A DNA stretch of 41,718 nt, taken from assembly GCA_002723085.1 (NCBI GenBank), contig PBNK01000011.1, positions 1 to 41,718 on the forward strand, read 5' to 3'. Position numbers and translations under genes: made by a program. Shown here piece after piece: positions 1 to 8,852 of the stretch. The DNA is from Crocinitomicaceae bacterium (GTDB taxonomy: Bacteria > Bacteroidota > Bacteroidia > Flavobacteriales_D > Parvicellaceae). How positions within the stretch are numbered: position 1 is the stretch's first letter; each line of letters opens with the position of its first letter. The notes under the pieces were generated by a model. It searched no databases. It was not told the DNA's origin and worked only from the letters and a program-made list of their open reading frames with translations.

Positions 1-1164
1 AGTTACACCTTGAATACCCTGAGGACCTGTAGCTCCAGTTACACCTTGAAGTCCTTGTAAACCTGTTTGGCCTTGAATACCTTGTGGACCAGTAAGGCCA
101 AAGGGAGACAATTGAATAGAATCAATTCCTCCATTTTCTAATTCAAAAATAATTGTTTGAGTTATTGAATCATATTCAAAAACTTGAATTTGTTGATTAT
201 CTGTACCAATAAGTGAAGATAAGTCAACAAAAACACCAGAACCATCTTCAATACTTAGTGATAAAAGATTATTAGGAAGCAAAATAAAATCTTCTAAATT
301 TTGATCATCAGTTCCAGCATTAGATAAAGCTGTAGATAAGTCAGTACCAACTGTATTTCCATTTTCGATAGTTATATATAAAGAATCATTTATAACATAC
401 AGTGAGTCAATAATTTGATTATCAGTTCCGATTAGTGGAGACAAATCAACAAAAACACCAGAACCATCTTCAATACTTAAAGATAAAAGATTATTAGGAA
501 GCAAAATAAAATCTTCTAAATTTTGATCATCAGTATTTGTGGCAGCATCACCATTACATACGTAATTAGACTCAAGAATTTCTGAGACATCAAGAATGTT
601 ATCGTTATTGATATCAACTCCACTTTGAATCATAACACCTCCATTTGGACAGTTTGTATCGCCAGGAATTAATTGAGTTTGTAAAAATAATGTAGCTAAA
701 CCAGAGGGTCCAGTAGGGCCTATAGGTCCAGGTGGACCACCACCAGATGTTTTAGCATACAATGCATATGGAACACTCATTAATTCGTTACAAGACATCC
801 ATGTAAAACTATTTGAGCCGCCATCAATATCAAGTTCAGTAAGAATAAAATATGGGCCTTGACTCCAATCAATATTACTAAAAGCAGAAGATGTATCTAG
901 GGATCCAATAGATAAATTTACCAATCCGTAATTGTTTGTCAAAACATCAATATGAGCTTCTTGATAAATTAAAACACTTGAGGGGTTTGAACAACTGTTT
1001 TGAAAAATTGATATTTGAAAACTCACATTCTGATTTGGAATTGCTTGACCAGAATTGTTTCTAACAACGGCTTGATACCTGAAAGCTTCCGGCGGGGATT
1101 GAGAGAAAATAAAGTTAGAAACTCCCAAAACAACAAATACTAATAAAATTCTAAACCTAATCAA
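1..1164 (-). CDS. Collagen-like repeat surface protein, C-terminus beyond window
   Basis: The frame is open for 388 codons from a TTG at 1164 to the window edge, so the C-terminus is missing. No ATG fits: an in-frame TAA lies three codons upstream and the next Met is far inside. The N-terminus is a signal peptide ending around FIFSQ. It is followed by FRYQAVVRNNSGQAIPNQ, a domain start typical of Bacteroidota surface proteins carrying collagen-like or tail-fibre-like segments. A short Gly-Pro stretch (GGGPPGPIGPTGPSG) lies near residue 150. Two near-identical 36-residue units follow, and the part nearest the window edge is a Gly-x-y collagen-like repeat (GPQGIQGQTGLQG). Function is probably a secreted adhesive or surface fibre; this is inference from the repeats. 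A T9SS sorting domain may lie in the missing end. Confidence 0.8.
   Translation of the reverse strand, partial: MIRFRILLVFVVLGVSNFIFSQSPPEAFRYQAVVRNNSGQAIPNQNVSFQISIFQNSCSNPSSVLIYQEAHIDVLTNNYGLVNLSIGSLDTSSAFSNIDWSQGPYFILTELDIDGGSNSFTWMSCNELMSVPYALYAKTSGGGPPGPIGPTGPSGLATLFLQTQLIPGDTNCPNGGVMIQSGVDINNDNILDVSEILESNYVCNGDAATNTDDQNLEDFILLPNNLLSLSIEDGSGVFVDLSPLIGTDNQIIDSLYVINDSLYITIENGNTVGTDLSTALSNAGTDDQNLEDFILLPNNLLSLSIEDGSGVFVDLSSLIGTDNQQIQVFEYDSITQTIIFELENGGIDSIQLSPFGLTGPQGIQGQTGLQGLQGVTGATGPQGIQGVT
206..534 (-). repeat. Two direct repeats of about 107 bp inside the collagen-like gene
   Basis: Positions about 206-313 and 428-534 are nearly identical. Both encode a unit read as DDQNLEDFILLPNN followed by LLSLSIEDGSGVFVDLS and ending in LIGTDNQ. 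Differences cluster at the edges. The copies are in frame, so this is a domain duplication inside the protein and not an inserted element. The low divergence suggests recent duplication or gene conversion. Confidence 0.8.
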
Positions 1165-1398
1165 CTTATATTAAATTAAAATAATCAATAAAATCATCAA
1201 CGAACATTTTCTAAAAAGTTGCCTATACAATAAGATAAAAATTAATTTGCTTTATAATATTTATCTAATTTTAAATATAAGCAAATAATCTGAGCAATAG
1301 TTGATTTTTATTTAAACCGTATCAAAACATATTTATTTATTCATTAATTATTGATAAAAGTCAAAATATATAATCTAAAAATATCCAATAAATTGTAA

Positions 1399-1406
1399 TA
1401 TATTTG
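1399..1406 (+). promoter_or_regulatory. Putative Bacteroidota -7 box (TATATTTG)
   Basis: TATATTTG matches the TAnnTTTG -7 consensus of Bacteroidota housekeeping promoters. It would place the transcript start just before the cobalamin riboswitch. I see no good -33 TTG at the usual spacing, so this is moderate evidence only. The stretch 1165-1398 otherwise holds only AT-rich non-coding sequence between divergent genes. Confidence 0.45.
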
Positions 1407-1439
1407 CATCAAGTTCATTTCATATAAACTATCTGCTAA

Positions 1440-1583
1440 ATAGGTTTTTTTAATTAAAAGGGAATGATGTGAAACTCATCAACTGTCCCGCAACTGTAAG
1501 TAAATGTCATTTTTTACTAACAAGCCACTTTCATGTTAATGATGGGAAGGCTAGTAAAAAGTTTACAAGTCAGGAGACCTGCC
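1440..1583 (+). ncRNA. Cobalamin riboswitch
   Basis: The conserved blocks of the adenosylcobalamin-type aptamer are present in order: AAAAGGGAA, then TGTCCCGCAACTGTAAG, then AAGCCACTT at 1522-1530, GGGAAGGC at 1544-1551, and the B12 box AAGTCAGGAGACCTGCC at 1567-1583. It is on the same strand as, and directly upstream of, a TonB-dependent receptor operon. Known behaviour of the family is to lower expression of cobalamin uptake genes when B12 is abundant. The leader is about 170 nt longer than the aptamer, which leaves room for an expression platform. Confidence 0.95.
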
Positions 1584-1648
1584 TTTTTAGCCATGGGGCC
1601 TACTTTCGTGGATTGAAGTACACTTTTTGATAGATTTTAAATTAAAGA

Positions 1649-1679
1649 ATAATATATTATTTAGTTATTAATATATTAT
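1649..1679 (+). promoter_or_regulatory. Hairpin in riboswitch leader, possible expression platform
   Basis: An 11-bp perfect inverted repeat (ATAATATATTA at 1649-1659, TAATATATTAT at 1669-1679) with a 9-nt loop lies between the aptamer and the receptor gene, followed by CCCCTTTT. It is AT-only, so it is a weak terminator at best. It may instead take part in alternative pairing. The rest of 1584-1757 shows no gene. Confidence 0.35.
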
Positions 1680-1757
1680 CCCCTTTTAAGATTTATCATT
1701 TCTTCTTTTAATTCAACAAAATAGACCAAATTGAATTGACTTATTAAATACTAATAA

Positions 1758-3653
1758 GTGGTCATTTTAAGATTTTTTACTTTAATAATTCTAGTTGTAT
1801 TCTCTATTGAAATAAATGGACAAAAAAATGATACCATAATTTTACTTGAAGAATTTACTAAAATCACCAGGTTAAATAACACAAAATCTTATAATAAAAC
1901 TCTTAATCTTAGACCCAATAAAACAGAACTTAATAATTCTACACTAGATGAATTATTAAGTTCAAAATCTGCTATTTTCATTAAATCATATGGACCTGGA
2001 TATTTATCATCTATATCTTTAAGAGGAGGAAATGCACAACAAACTTCAATTATTTGGAATGGGTTCATAATAAATAGCCCATTAAATGGGATTTCAGACT
2101 TATCTACTATCCCAAATTCATTTATTGATGATATAAATATTCAATTTGGAAACTCTGCAGCTTTATGGGGAAATGGAGGTATAAGTGGCGCTATTCATTT
2201 ATCAAACAATTATAAATTTAACGATTCATTAAAAATTAAAATAGGTTCTTCAATTGGAAGCTTTTCAAATTTCAAGAGTTATTTTAACGTTAGTAAAGGA
2301 TTTAAAAAATGGCACACCAGTGTAAGGTTTTTTCATAATAAAAATGAAAATGATTTTACCATTTACAATTCATCAAACAATCAAACATCATCTCAATCAA
2401 ACTCAAGGATATATCAACTTAGTTTTATGAATGAGAATTATTTCCAACTAAATAACAACTCTTTTCTTAAAATTATTGGATTATATCAACAATATGAAAG
2501 GCAAATCCCTCCTACTCTTGATGAACAAGGAAGTTTAGCCAAACAAAATGATTACATAACTAGATTTTTTTCAGAATACAAATTAGTAAAGAATCTTTTT
2601 CTAGTAAATATTAAATCTTCTTATTTCAATACCATAAATGATTATTTCGACCCTATTTCATCTATAGTGGGAATCAATCCAAGCACTTCATTTTTAAATG
2701 AAATTGATTTAAAAAATAAAATAAACAATACAAATCAAATTTCATTCTCTATTATGAATAGCTATTGTTTTTCAAATGGAAATAATTTTTCACAGAAAAT
2801 AAATCAAAACAGGTGGTCAGCCACTTTTTTATATAATTGGAAATCTAAGAACAAAAAATGGAGTCAATCGCTTAATACAAGACAAGTAATGAATGACAAT
2901 AAATTTACACCACTAACCTTTTCATATGGAATAAATTGGAAACCATCAAATAAATTAAACTTTTATGGAAATATTGGGAAACTATACAGACTTCCTACAA
3001 TAAACGACTTGTATTGGAGCCCTGGAGGAAATATTGATTTACAACCTGAAAATGGATATAGTAACGACATTGGAGCCATTTTCTCATTACACTTATCTAA
3101 AAGCATTAACATTTCATTTGAGCCTAGTCTATTTAATAGAAAAATTAATAACTGGATTATATGGTATCCAAACGGTTCGTTTTGGTCACCTCAAAATATT
3201 CTTAAAGTATGGAGCCGAGGAATTGAAACAACATCAAACATAAGTTTTCAGAAGAAATTTTTTCTTCTTGACATAAACTTCAATTCCTCATATGTTATTA
3301 GCACCAATCAAGAAACTAATAATTCAAATGATCGATCATTAGGTAAACAATTGATTTATACTCCCTACTATGTATTTAACTTTTTTGTAAAACTGAACTA
3401 CAAGAAAATTGGTTTTAAATACAATCATACTTACAACGGATACAGGTATACCAGTTCTGATAATATGAATTTACTGTATCCATTCAATATTGCTAATATT
3501 TCGTTATCGTACAGTGGAAAAATAAATGAATATTCAACAAAAATATTTTACAAATTAAACAATGCTTTCAATGAAAATTACCAATTGATTCTAAATAGAC
3601 CTATGCCATTAATTAACCATGAAATAGGAATTAACCTAATAATAAATAAATAA
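1758..3653 (+). CDS. btuB: TonB-dependent outer-membrane receptor, BtuB-like cobalamin transporter
   Basis: This 631-residue protein starts at GTG 1758 with a signal peptide (about residues 1-21, ending NGQ). A plug domain follows around residues 50-155, with LSSISLRGGNAQQTSIIWNG and a FGNSAALWGNGGISGAI segment typical of TonB receptor plugs. The rest is a beta-barrel that closes with a strand near the C-terminus. The length is close to E. coli BtuB. The assignment to cobalamin rests on the riboswitch just upstream and the BtuG-like and DUF4465 genes just downstream. The family moves substrate across the outer membrane using TonB-ExbBD energy. It is the first gene of a tightly packed operon (2 bp to the next gene). 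Confidence 0.88.
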   Translation: MVILRFFTLIILVVFSIEINGQKNDTIILLEEFTKITRLNNTKSYNKTLNLRPNKTELNNSTLDELLSSKSAIFIKSYGPGYLSSISLRGGNAQQTSIIWNGFIINSPLNGISDLSTIPNSFIDDINIQFGNSAALWGNGGISGAIHLSNNYKFNDSLKIKIGSSIGSFSNFKSYFNVSKGFKKWHTSVRFFHNKNENDFTIYNSSNNQTSSQSNSRIYQLSFMNENYFQLNNNSFLKIIGLYQQYERQIPPTLDEQGSLAKQNDYITRFFSEYKLVKNLFLVNIKSSYFNTINDYFDPISSIVGINPSTSFLNEIDLKNKINNTNQISFSIMNSYCFSNGNNFSQKINQNRWSATFLYNWKSKNKKWSQSLNTRQVMNDNKFTPLTFSYGINWKPSNKLNFYGNIGKLYRLPTINDLYWSPGGNIDLQPENGYSNDIGAIFSLHLSKSINISFEPSLFNRKINNWIIWYPNGSFWSPQNILKVWSRGIETTSNISFQKKFFLLDINFNSSYVISTNQETNNSNDRSLGKQLIYTPYYVFNFFVKLNYKKIGFKYNHTYNGYRYTSSDNMNLLYPFNIANISLSYSGKINEYSTKIFYKLNNAFNENYQLILNRPMPLINHEIGINLIINK

Positions 3654-3655
3654 CA

Positions 3656-5290
3656 ATGAATAAAATAAATTCCCTAATACTTGCTCTATTAATAGTGAGC
3701 AGTTCTTTAAAAGCTCAAAATGTTGCTGATTTTGAAAACCTATCACTAAGTCCAGAATCATATTGGGATGGATCTGACTTATCAGGACTTTCTCTAGCAA
3801 GTGAATATACCTCAAGCTTTAATGTTGGTGATGTCACACTAAATAACACTTGGAACAGCAAATGGAGCTATTGGTCAGATGGTTGGATATACTCTAACAA
3901 TACTGACAGCATAACATCTGGATCTTCTAATTTATCAAGTTCGATAGCAGGTCATGGAGTTAATAATTCATCAAATTATGCAATTGGCATGAATAACGTT
4001 TATTTACATCTTGATACATCTAATACAAACGATTTAATATCTGGAATATACGTAACCAATAACACATATGCTCATAACAGTATGAGAGATGGAGATCAAT
4101 TTGCTAAAAAATTCACCAATGCAGATCAAGATTATTATAAACTAACAATTACGTCAATTAACAATGGTATAGATGTTGATTCTGTTGAATTTTTTCTAGC
4201 TGATTTTACTCATATAGACAGTACTCAAGATTATATTTTAAACGATTGGCAATATGTTGACTTAACACCATTAGGTTTTGTAGATTCCATAAAATTTTCT
4301 TTATCATCTTCCGATAATGGAACTTTTGGAATGAATACTCCAGCATTTTTTGCTATAGATGATATTGTTCATGGGGCATCTATATATGACTTTGAAAATT
4401 TAACTTTAAGTCCTGATTCATTCTTTGATGGTTCAGATTTATCAGGAACACCAGACAACCCAGATTATTTTTCTGAATTTTCAAGCGGTCCAATTACTCT
4501 TAATAACATTTGGAACAACAGCTGGAGCTATTGGAAATCAGGGTGGATTTATTCAAATACTACTGATTCAGTTACATCTGGATTTGCTAATCTTAGCAGT
4601 TCTAAAGCCGGTAGTGGATACATGGGAAGCGATAATTATGTAGTTGGGAAAAGTAAATCTTACATTACATATGATTCTCCTCAAGAATTTTCCGCTTTCA
4701 TTTCAAACAATACTTATGCAGCAAATAGCATGAGAGATGGCGATGGTTTTGCTAAAAAATTCACTAATGCTGACCAAGATTATTTGAAATTACATTTTTA
4801 CGGATATTTAAATGGAATACTAATCGACAGTTCAATTCTATATCTTGCAGATTTTACACATACTGACAGTACTTTAGATTACATTGTAAATGTAACACCT
4901 GGATTTGGTTGGCAGTATATTGAAATTCCATCTAACAATGTGGACAGTGTGGTGTTTCAATTAGAATCTAGTGATGTAGGAGCATTTGGAATGAATACAC
5001 CCGACTTTTTCTGTATGGATAACGTAGGAAACTATCCACTTTCAATTAGTGAGAATAATGACATTGCAATTAAAGCATATCCAAATCCAACAAAAGATTA
5101 TATATCATTTAATAATATTGCAGATATAAATGAATATAAAGTTAGTATTATTGATTTTTATGGAAAAGAAGTTATTAGTAATTTAGTAAATCCAAAATCC
5201 GTTGACGTTTCAATTCTTCCATCTGGTCAATACATAATAAAAATTGTTTCTGGTGATAAAATAAAATATGATAAAGTCATTAAAATATAA
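3656..5290 (+). CDS. Tandem DUF4465 secreted protein with T9SS sorting domain
   Basis: A signal peptide (about 1-20, ending LKAQ) precedes two homologous halves of about 215 residues. The first begins at DFENLSLSPESYWDGSDLSG and the second at DFENLTLSPDSFFDGSDLSG. Both contain the FAKKFTNADQDY motif and a late GMNTP motif. The last 75 residues look like a type A T9SS sorting domain (KAYPNPTKDYISF near its start, IKIVSGDKIKYDKVIKI at its end). Known context: DUF4465 proteins recur in Bacteroidota cobalamin loci, and surface B12-binding accessory proteins are described there. A role in binding B12 at the surface is inference. It overlaps the next gene by 23 bp. Confidence 0.85.
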   Translation: MNKINSLILALLIVSSSLKAQNVADFENLSLSPESYWDGSDLSGLSLASEYTSSFNVGDVTLNNTWNSKWSYWSDGWIYSNNTDSITSGSSNLSSSIAGHGVNNSSNYAIGMNNVYLHLDTSNTNDLISGIYVTNNTYAHNSMRDGDQFAKKFTNADQDYYKLTITSINNGIDVDSVEFFLADFTHIDSTQDYILNDWQYVDLTPLGFVDSIKFSLSSSDNGTFGMNTPAFFAIDDIVHGASIYDFENLTLSPDSFFDGSDLSGTPDNPDYFSEFSSGPITLNNIWNNSWSYWKSGWIYSNTTDSVTSGFANLSSSKAGSGYMGSDNYVVGKSKSYITYDSPQEFSAFISNNTYAANSMRDGDGFAKKFTNADQDYLKLHFYGYLNGILIDSSILYLADFTHTDSTLDYIVNVTPGFGWQYIEIPSNNVDSVVFQLESSDVGAFGMNTPDFFCMDNVGNYPLSISENNDIAIKAYPNPTKDYISFNNIADINEYKVSIIDFYGKEVISNLVNPKSVDVSILPSGQYIIKIVSGDKIKYDKVIKI

Positions 5291-6278
5291 AATACTATTT
5301 GGACTTTTAATTTGTTCTAATTTATTTATGAATTTAAGAGCTCAATTTGCACCTGCAGTAGGTCAAATTGGAACTACTGCAATACATAAAGACAGCAGTA
5401 TAATAATCAATTGGGCAAAGGCATGTGAATATTTCCCAGGCCCAGTTGATATTAGCGACAATAACAGCTCTTTTCCCACAGTAGGTGATTCGATATCACC
5501 TACTGGTAAAGCTGGTGAAAATGGAATTTTGAGTTTAGGTGATGGTGGCTCAGCAATTCTTTATTTCAATCCTCCAATTATAAATGACAATGGTTGGGAT
5601 TTTTGTGTTTTTGAAAATGCATTTAATGACAATTTTTTAGAACTCGGACATGTTGAAGTAAGTAGCAATGGTGTTGATTTTTTTAGATTCCCGTCTACAT
5701 CTTTAACTCAAGACTCAATTCAGATAGATGCCTTTGGAAGTACTAATCCTGAAGAAATAAACAACTTAGCTGGTAAATACAGAGTCAATTACGGAACCCC
5801 ATTTGATCTTGAAGAATTAGATAATATATTAGGGCTAAACATAAACAATATAACACATATTAAAATAATTGATGTAATTGGAAGTATTGATTATAATTAC
5901 TGTAGTTATGACGGTTCAAATAACAAAATTAATGACCCGTGGCCTACTCCATTTGCATCATCAGGTTTTGATTTAGAAGCAATTGGTGTTATTCATGAAC
6001 AACCAGCAGGTCTAATTTTAAGTGAAAACATTTATAATATAAGATATAATAATCCTTTTAATAAATCTATTGAACTCTCTTTTGAATATGAATTTAAAGA
6101 GCTCACTAAAATTACGATGTATAACTCTAATGGAAGTATCATAAAACAATTAAACCATTTAACAAATAATGGGTTGAACAACTTAAAAATTAACACATGT
6201 AATATGTCAAATGGATTCTATATTCTTAATATTGAATCTAAATACCAAAGCAAAAACATTAAACTTATAAAGTCTTGA
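5268..6278 (+). CDS. Secreted surface protein of the cobalamin locus with T9SS sorting domain
   Basis: The start ATG at 5268 lies 23 bp inside the previous gene, and the N-terminus is a signal peptide ending near NLRAQ. The main domain (about residues 27-245) contains NNGWDFCVFENAF and ELGHVEVSSNGVDFFRFPS, which I recognise from a family of Bacteroidota cell-surface proteins found beside cobalamin receptors. It probably has a beta-sandwich fold. The last 80 residues form a type A sorting domain (FYILNIESKYQSKNIKLIKS at the end). No catalytic motif is visible. Its place in the riboswitch operon suggests a role in B12 capture on the cell surface; the molecular job is unknown. Confidence 0.8.
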   Translation: MIKSLKYKILFGLLICSNLFMNLRAQFAPAVGQIGTTAIHKDSSIIINWAKACEYFPGPVDISDNNSSFPTVGDSISPTGKAGENGILSLGDGGSAILYFNPPIINDNGWDFCVFENAFNDNFLELGHVEVSSNGVDFFRFPSTSLTQDSIQIDAFGSTNPEEINNLAGKYRVNYGTPFDLEELDNILGLNINNITHIKIIDVIGSIDYNYCSYDGSNNKINDPWPTPFASSGFDLEAIGVIHEQPAGLILSENIYNIRYNNPFNKSIELSFEYEFKELTKITMYNSNGSIIKQLNHLTNNGLNNLKINTCNMSNGFYILNIESKYQSKNIKLIKS

Positions 6279-7306
6279 ATAAAATAATTATTATTTCAAC
6301 ATTATACATTTTAATTATATCATGTGTTAAACTAAACCCTGAACCTATTGTTAATGGAAATAATATTAATCTTGAAAGCAAGAGCTTGATCATTTGTAAT
6401 GAAGGCGGTTTTCAAAACGGAAATGCTTCAATTTCTTTATATAGTAAAGAGGATAATACAGTCACTAATAACCTTTATCATTCCATAAACCAATCTAACA
6501 TAGGCGATGTTCTTCAATCAATTGCACATATAAATCATGAAATTTATTTAGTAGTAAATAACTCCCAAAAAATAATTGTAATTGACGATGAAACTTTTGA
6601 ATATAAAACAGAAATAAATGACTTCATATCACCTAGAAATATAATTTTAATCAACTCAAACCAAGCATATGTTACAGATTTATATGCCAATAAAATTTAT
6701 ATAGTTAATATAAATACTAAATCTATTACAAATGAAATTCGAGTAAGTGGATGGTGCGAAGAAATGATTTTACATAATGGAAAAGTATATGTAGCAAACA
6801 GAACAAATAACCAATTATATATAATAAACACATCATCTAATATGATAATTGACAGCATTCCAACTGCTGATAATCCTTCAGATATTGATATTGATAATAA
6901 TAATAAAATCTGGATTCTATCTAAGGGAAGTGTTTCTAATAATACAAATCCCGCTATATCAATTTTAGACCCAATAATGGATAGTATTATTTATGTAGAA
7001 ACACTAAACAACCTTAATGGATCTCCAAGTAATTTATCAATGAATTCAGATAAATCTTTTGCCTATTTCATTCAAGGAGACATCATAAAAACAAAAACCA
7101 ACTACCCTCTATCATTTGAAACAATTTATGAAAATACTGGTCAGCAATTTTATGGTCTTGGGATTGATCCTTACAATCAAGAAATTTATGTTTCTGACGC
7201 TATTGACTATATTCAAAATGGTACGATTTATAGGTTAGATAGTCTAGGAAATGAAATTGATGTATTTAATGCAGGCATAATTCCTAATAAATTTTTATTT
7301 CATTAA
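6275..7306 (+). CDS. BtuG-like beta-propeller lipoprotein (YncE/DUF5074-like)
   Basis: The start is TTG 6275, overlapping the upstream TGA by 3 bp. A lipoprotein signal ends at Cys17 (LYILIIS-C). The remaining protein consists of repeated beta-propeller blades, for example KIIVIDDETFEYKTEIN, KIYIVNINTKSITNEIRVSG and QLYIINTSSNMIIDSI, the YncE-like pattern. Bacteroides BtuG proteins are surface lipoproteins with seven-bladed propellers that bind cobalamin very tightly and hand it to BtuB. Size (343 aa), lipid anchor and locus all fit that role, but propeller sequences are generic and cobalamin binding is inferred. It is the last gene of the operon. Confidence 0.82.
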   Translation: MNKIIIISTLYILIISCVKLNPEPIVNGNNINLESKSLIICNEGGFQNGNASISLYSKEDNTVTNNLYHSINQSNIGDVLQSIAHINHEIYLVVNNSQKIIVIDDETFEYKTEINDFISPRNIILINSNQAYVTDLYANKIYIVNINTKSITNEIRVSGWCEEMILHNGKVYVANRTNNQLYIINTSSNMIIDSIPTADNPSDIDIDNNNKIWILSKGSVSNNTNPAISILDPIMDSIIYVETLNNLNGSPSNLSMNSDKSFAYFIQGDIIKTKTNYPLSFETIYENTGQQFYGLGIDPYNQEIYVSDAIDYIQNGTIYRLDSLGNEIDVFNAGIIPNKFLFH

Positions 7307-7366
7307 TAACTAGCTTACAAAATAAAATTATTCATTTTTGAATATATATTTGATCTAAAAGAATAC

Positions 7367-7387
7367 AAGAAATTTTAATTTCTTTTT
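7367..7387 (+). terminator. Possible terminator after the cobalamin operon
   Basis: AAGAAATT and AATTTCTT form an 8-bp AT-rich stem with a very short loop, followed directly by a T run. It lies 60 bp after the BtuG-like gene. The stem has little GC, so strength is uncertain. Confidence 0.4.
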
Positions 7388-7479
7388 GGATTTTTCCTTT
7401 TTTACGATATTTATGGATAAACTTTGATTAAATTAATGGATTGAATCCTAAACCTATTTATAGATTATTGTAGTTTTTT

Positions 7480-8844
7480 ATGTTTAACAAAATAACATAT
7501 TATTTAAAAAACTTTGGAATAACAAATGATACACCAACCTTTCTAATAAGAAGGATTCATTTGCTTACCTACATTAATATCACATGTGTTTCAGTTGCCC
7601 TATTTTATTCCTTTCTTTTTTTAGTTTTAGGAGAATGGATTCCAGCAATACTAGATAGTATTTTAGTTATTTTATTTTTACCGTCATTAATTTTAAATAA
7701 AATACAAAAACATAAAACAGCCAATTATGTATTAATTATTAATGTAAACATTGCTATAATGATTGTTTCCATAGTTTATGGAGATGAGTACAGAAATGAA
7801 TTATTTTATTTAGTATCATCAATTCTAGGAATTATTATTCATAAAAAAAGGTTTGACGCTATTTTATCATTTATAATTACAATTGCATTTTACATTTTTT
7901 CAAAGTCATACTGTTACTACAATAGCCCTCTATTCCCAACAGATGACAAGCTAATTGGCCCTCTTAGTATTGTTGGCTTTATTTCAGTTGCTATTATATT
8001 ATACTTATTGATTGTTTATATAAGAAATGAAACTGATGATTATGAAACTAAAATTATAAATGCATTAAACAATCTTGAAGAAAAAAAACATTACATATTG
8101 GACAGCTTAACCTATGCGGCAAATATCCAAAAGACTATAGTTGGCAATAAAGAAGAAGTTTTAAATAAATTTAAGGATGGTTTTATAATCTTGAAGCCTA
8201 AAGATATAGTATGTGGAGACTTTTATTGGTTTTCTGAAGTTAATGGTCAAAAAATCATTGCTGCAGGAGATTGTACAGGACATGGAGTTCCAGCTGCTTT
8301 TATGACAATTATGGGAAATGATTTTTTAAATGACATTGTTATAAAAGAGAACATTACTTCACCAGATAAGATATTAATAGAACTTGATAAAAAAATAATT
8401 AACAAATTATCTTCCAATGAAGGAGAAGAAAGGCAAGATGGAATGGACATATCTATATTGGTTATTAATGATGAAACAAAAACCATGAAATTTGCTGGGG
8501 CAAAAAGTACAATATTCATAGTTAATGATAATGAACTAATTACTGTTAAAGGGAGTCATTTTCCTATTGGGTCTACACAATACAAAGAGACTAAAGAATA
8601 TGAATTGCATAATATTAAGTTTAATTCCGGTGAAAAAATATATTTATTTTCAGATGGTTACCAAGATCAATTTGGAGGAGAAAAAGGGAAAAAATTTCTA
8701 ACAAAGAAATTTAGAATGCTAATACACGAAATAAGTAATGAAACTATGTTTAACCAGAAACAAAGACTTAACGAAGAGTTTAAAAATTGGAAAAAAAATG
8801 AAGATCAAACAGATGATGTTCTTGTTATTGGATTAGAATTATAA
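7480..8844 (+). CDS. Membrane-bound SpoIIE/RsbU-type PP2C serine phosphatase
   Basis: Residues about 1-185 carry five or six hydrophobic membrane segments. A short helical linker (about 187-210) and a C-terminal SpoIIE-type PP2C domain (about 215-454) follow. The metal-binding and core motifs are present: VCGDFYWF, AGDCTGHGVPAAFM, QDGMDISILV, LFSDGYQDQFGG and a terminal QTDDVLVIGLEL. Such proteins dephosphorylate serine or threonine residues on regulatory partners, often anti-sigma-factor antagonists. The input signal is unknown; the membrane region has no ligand domain I recognise. No partner switch gene is next to it. It has its own transcription unit, followed 8 bp later by a small gene. 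Confidence 0.9.
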   Translation: MFNKITYYLKNFGITNDTPTFLIRRIHLLTYINITCVSVALFYSFLFLVLGEWIPAILDSILVILFLPSLILNKIQKHKTANYVLIINVNIAIMIVSIVYGDEYRNELFYLVSSILGIIIHKKRFDAILSFIITIAFYIFSKSYCYYNSPLFPTDDKLIGPLSIVGFISVAIILYLLIVYIRNETDDYETKIINALNNLEEKKHYILDSLTYAANIQKTIVGNKEEVLNKFKDGFIILKPKDIVCGDFYWFSEVNGQKIIAAGDCTGHGVPAAFMTIMGNDFLNDIVIKENITSPDKILIELDKKIINKLSSNEGEERQDGMDISILVINDETKTMKFAGAKSTIFIVNDNELITVKGSHFPIGSTQYKETKEYELHNIKFNSGEKIYLFSDGYQDQFGGEKGKKFLTKKFRMLIHEISNETMFNQKQRLNEEFKNWKKNEDQTDDVLVIGLEL

Positions 8845-8852
8845 TTTAAAGA

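Noticed and set aside
1-110. Short repeated units resembling a repeat array
   Set aside because: They translate in frame to Gly-x-y collagen-like repeats in a long open frame; unit length is too short and irregular for CRISPR.
3034-3243. Short out-of-frame ORF inside the BtuB-like gene
   Set aside because: It lies inside a convincing gene, encodes no recognisable protein and has no signal of its own; the same holds for other short overlapping ORFs in the window.
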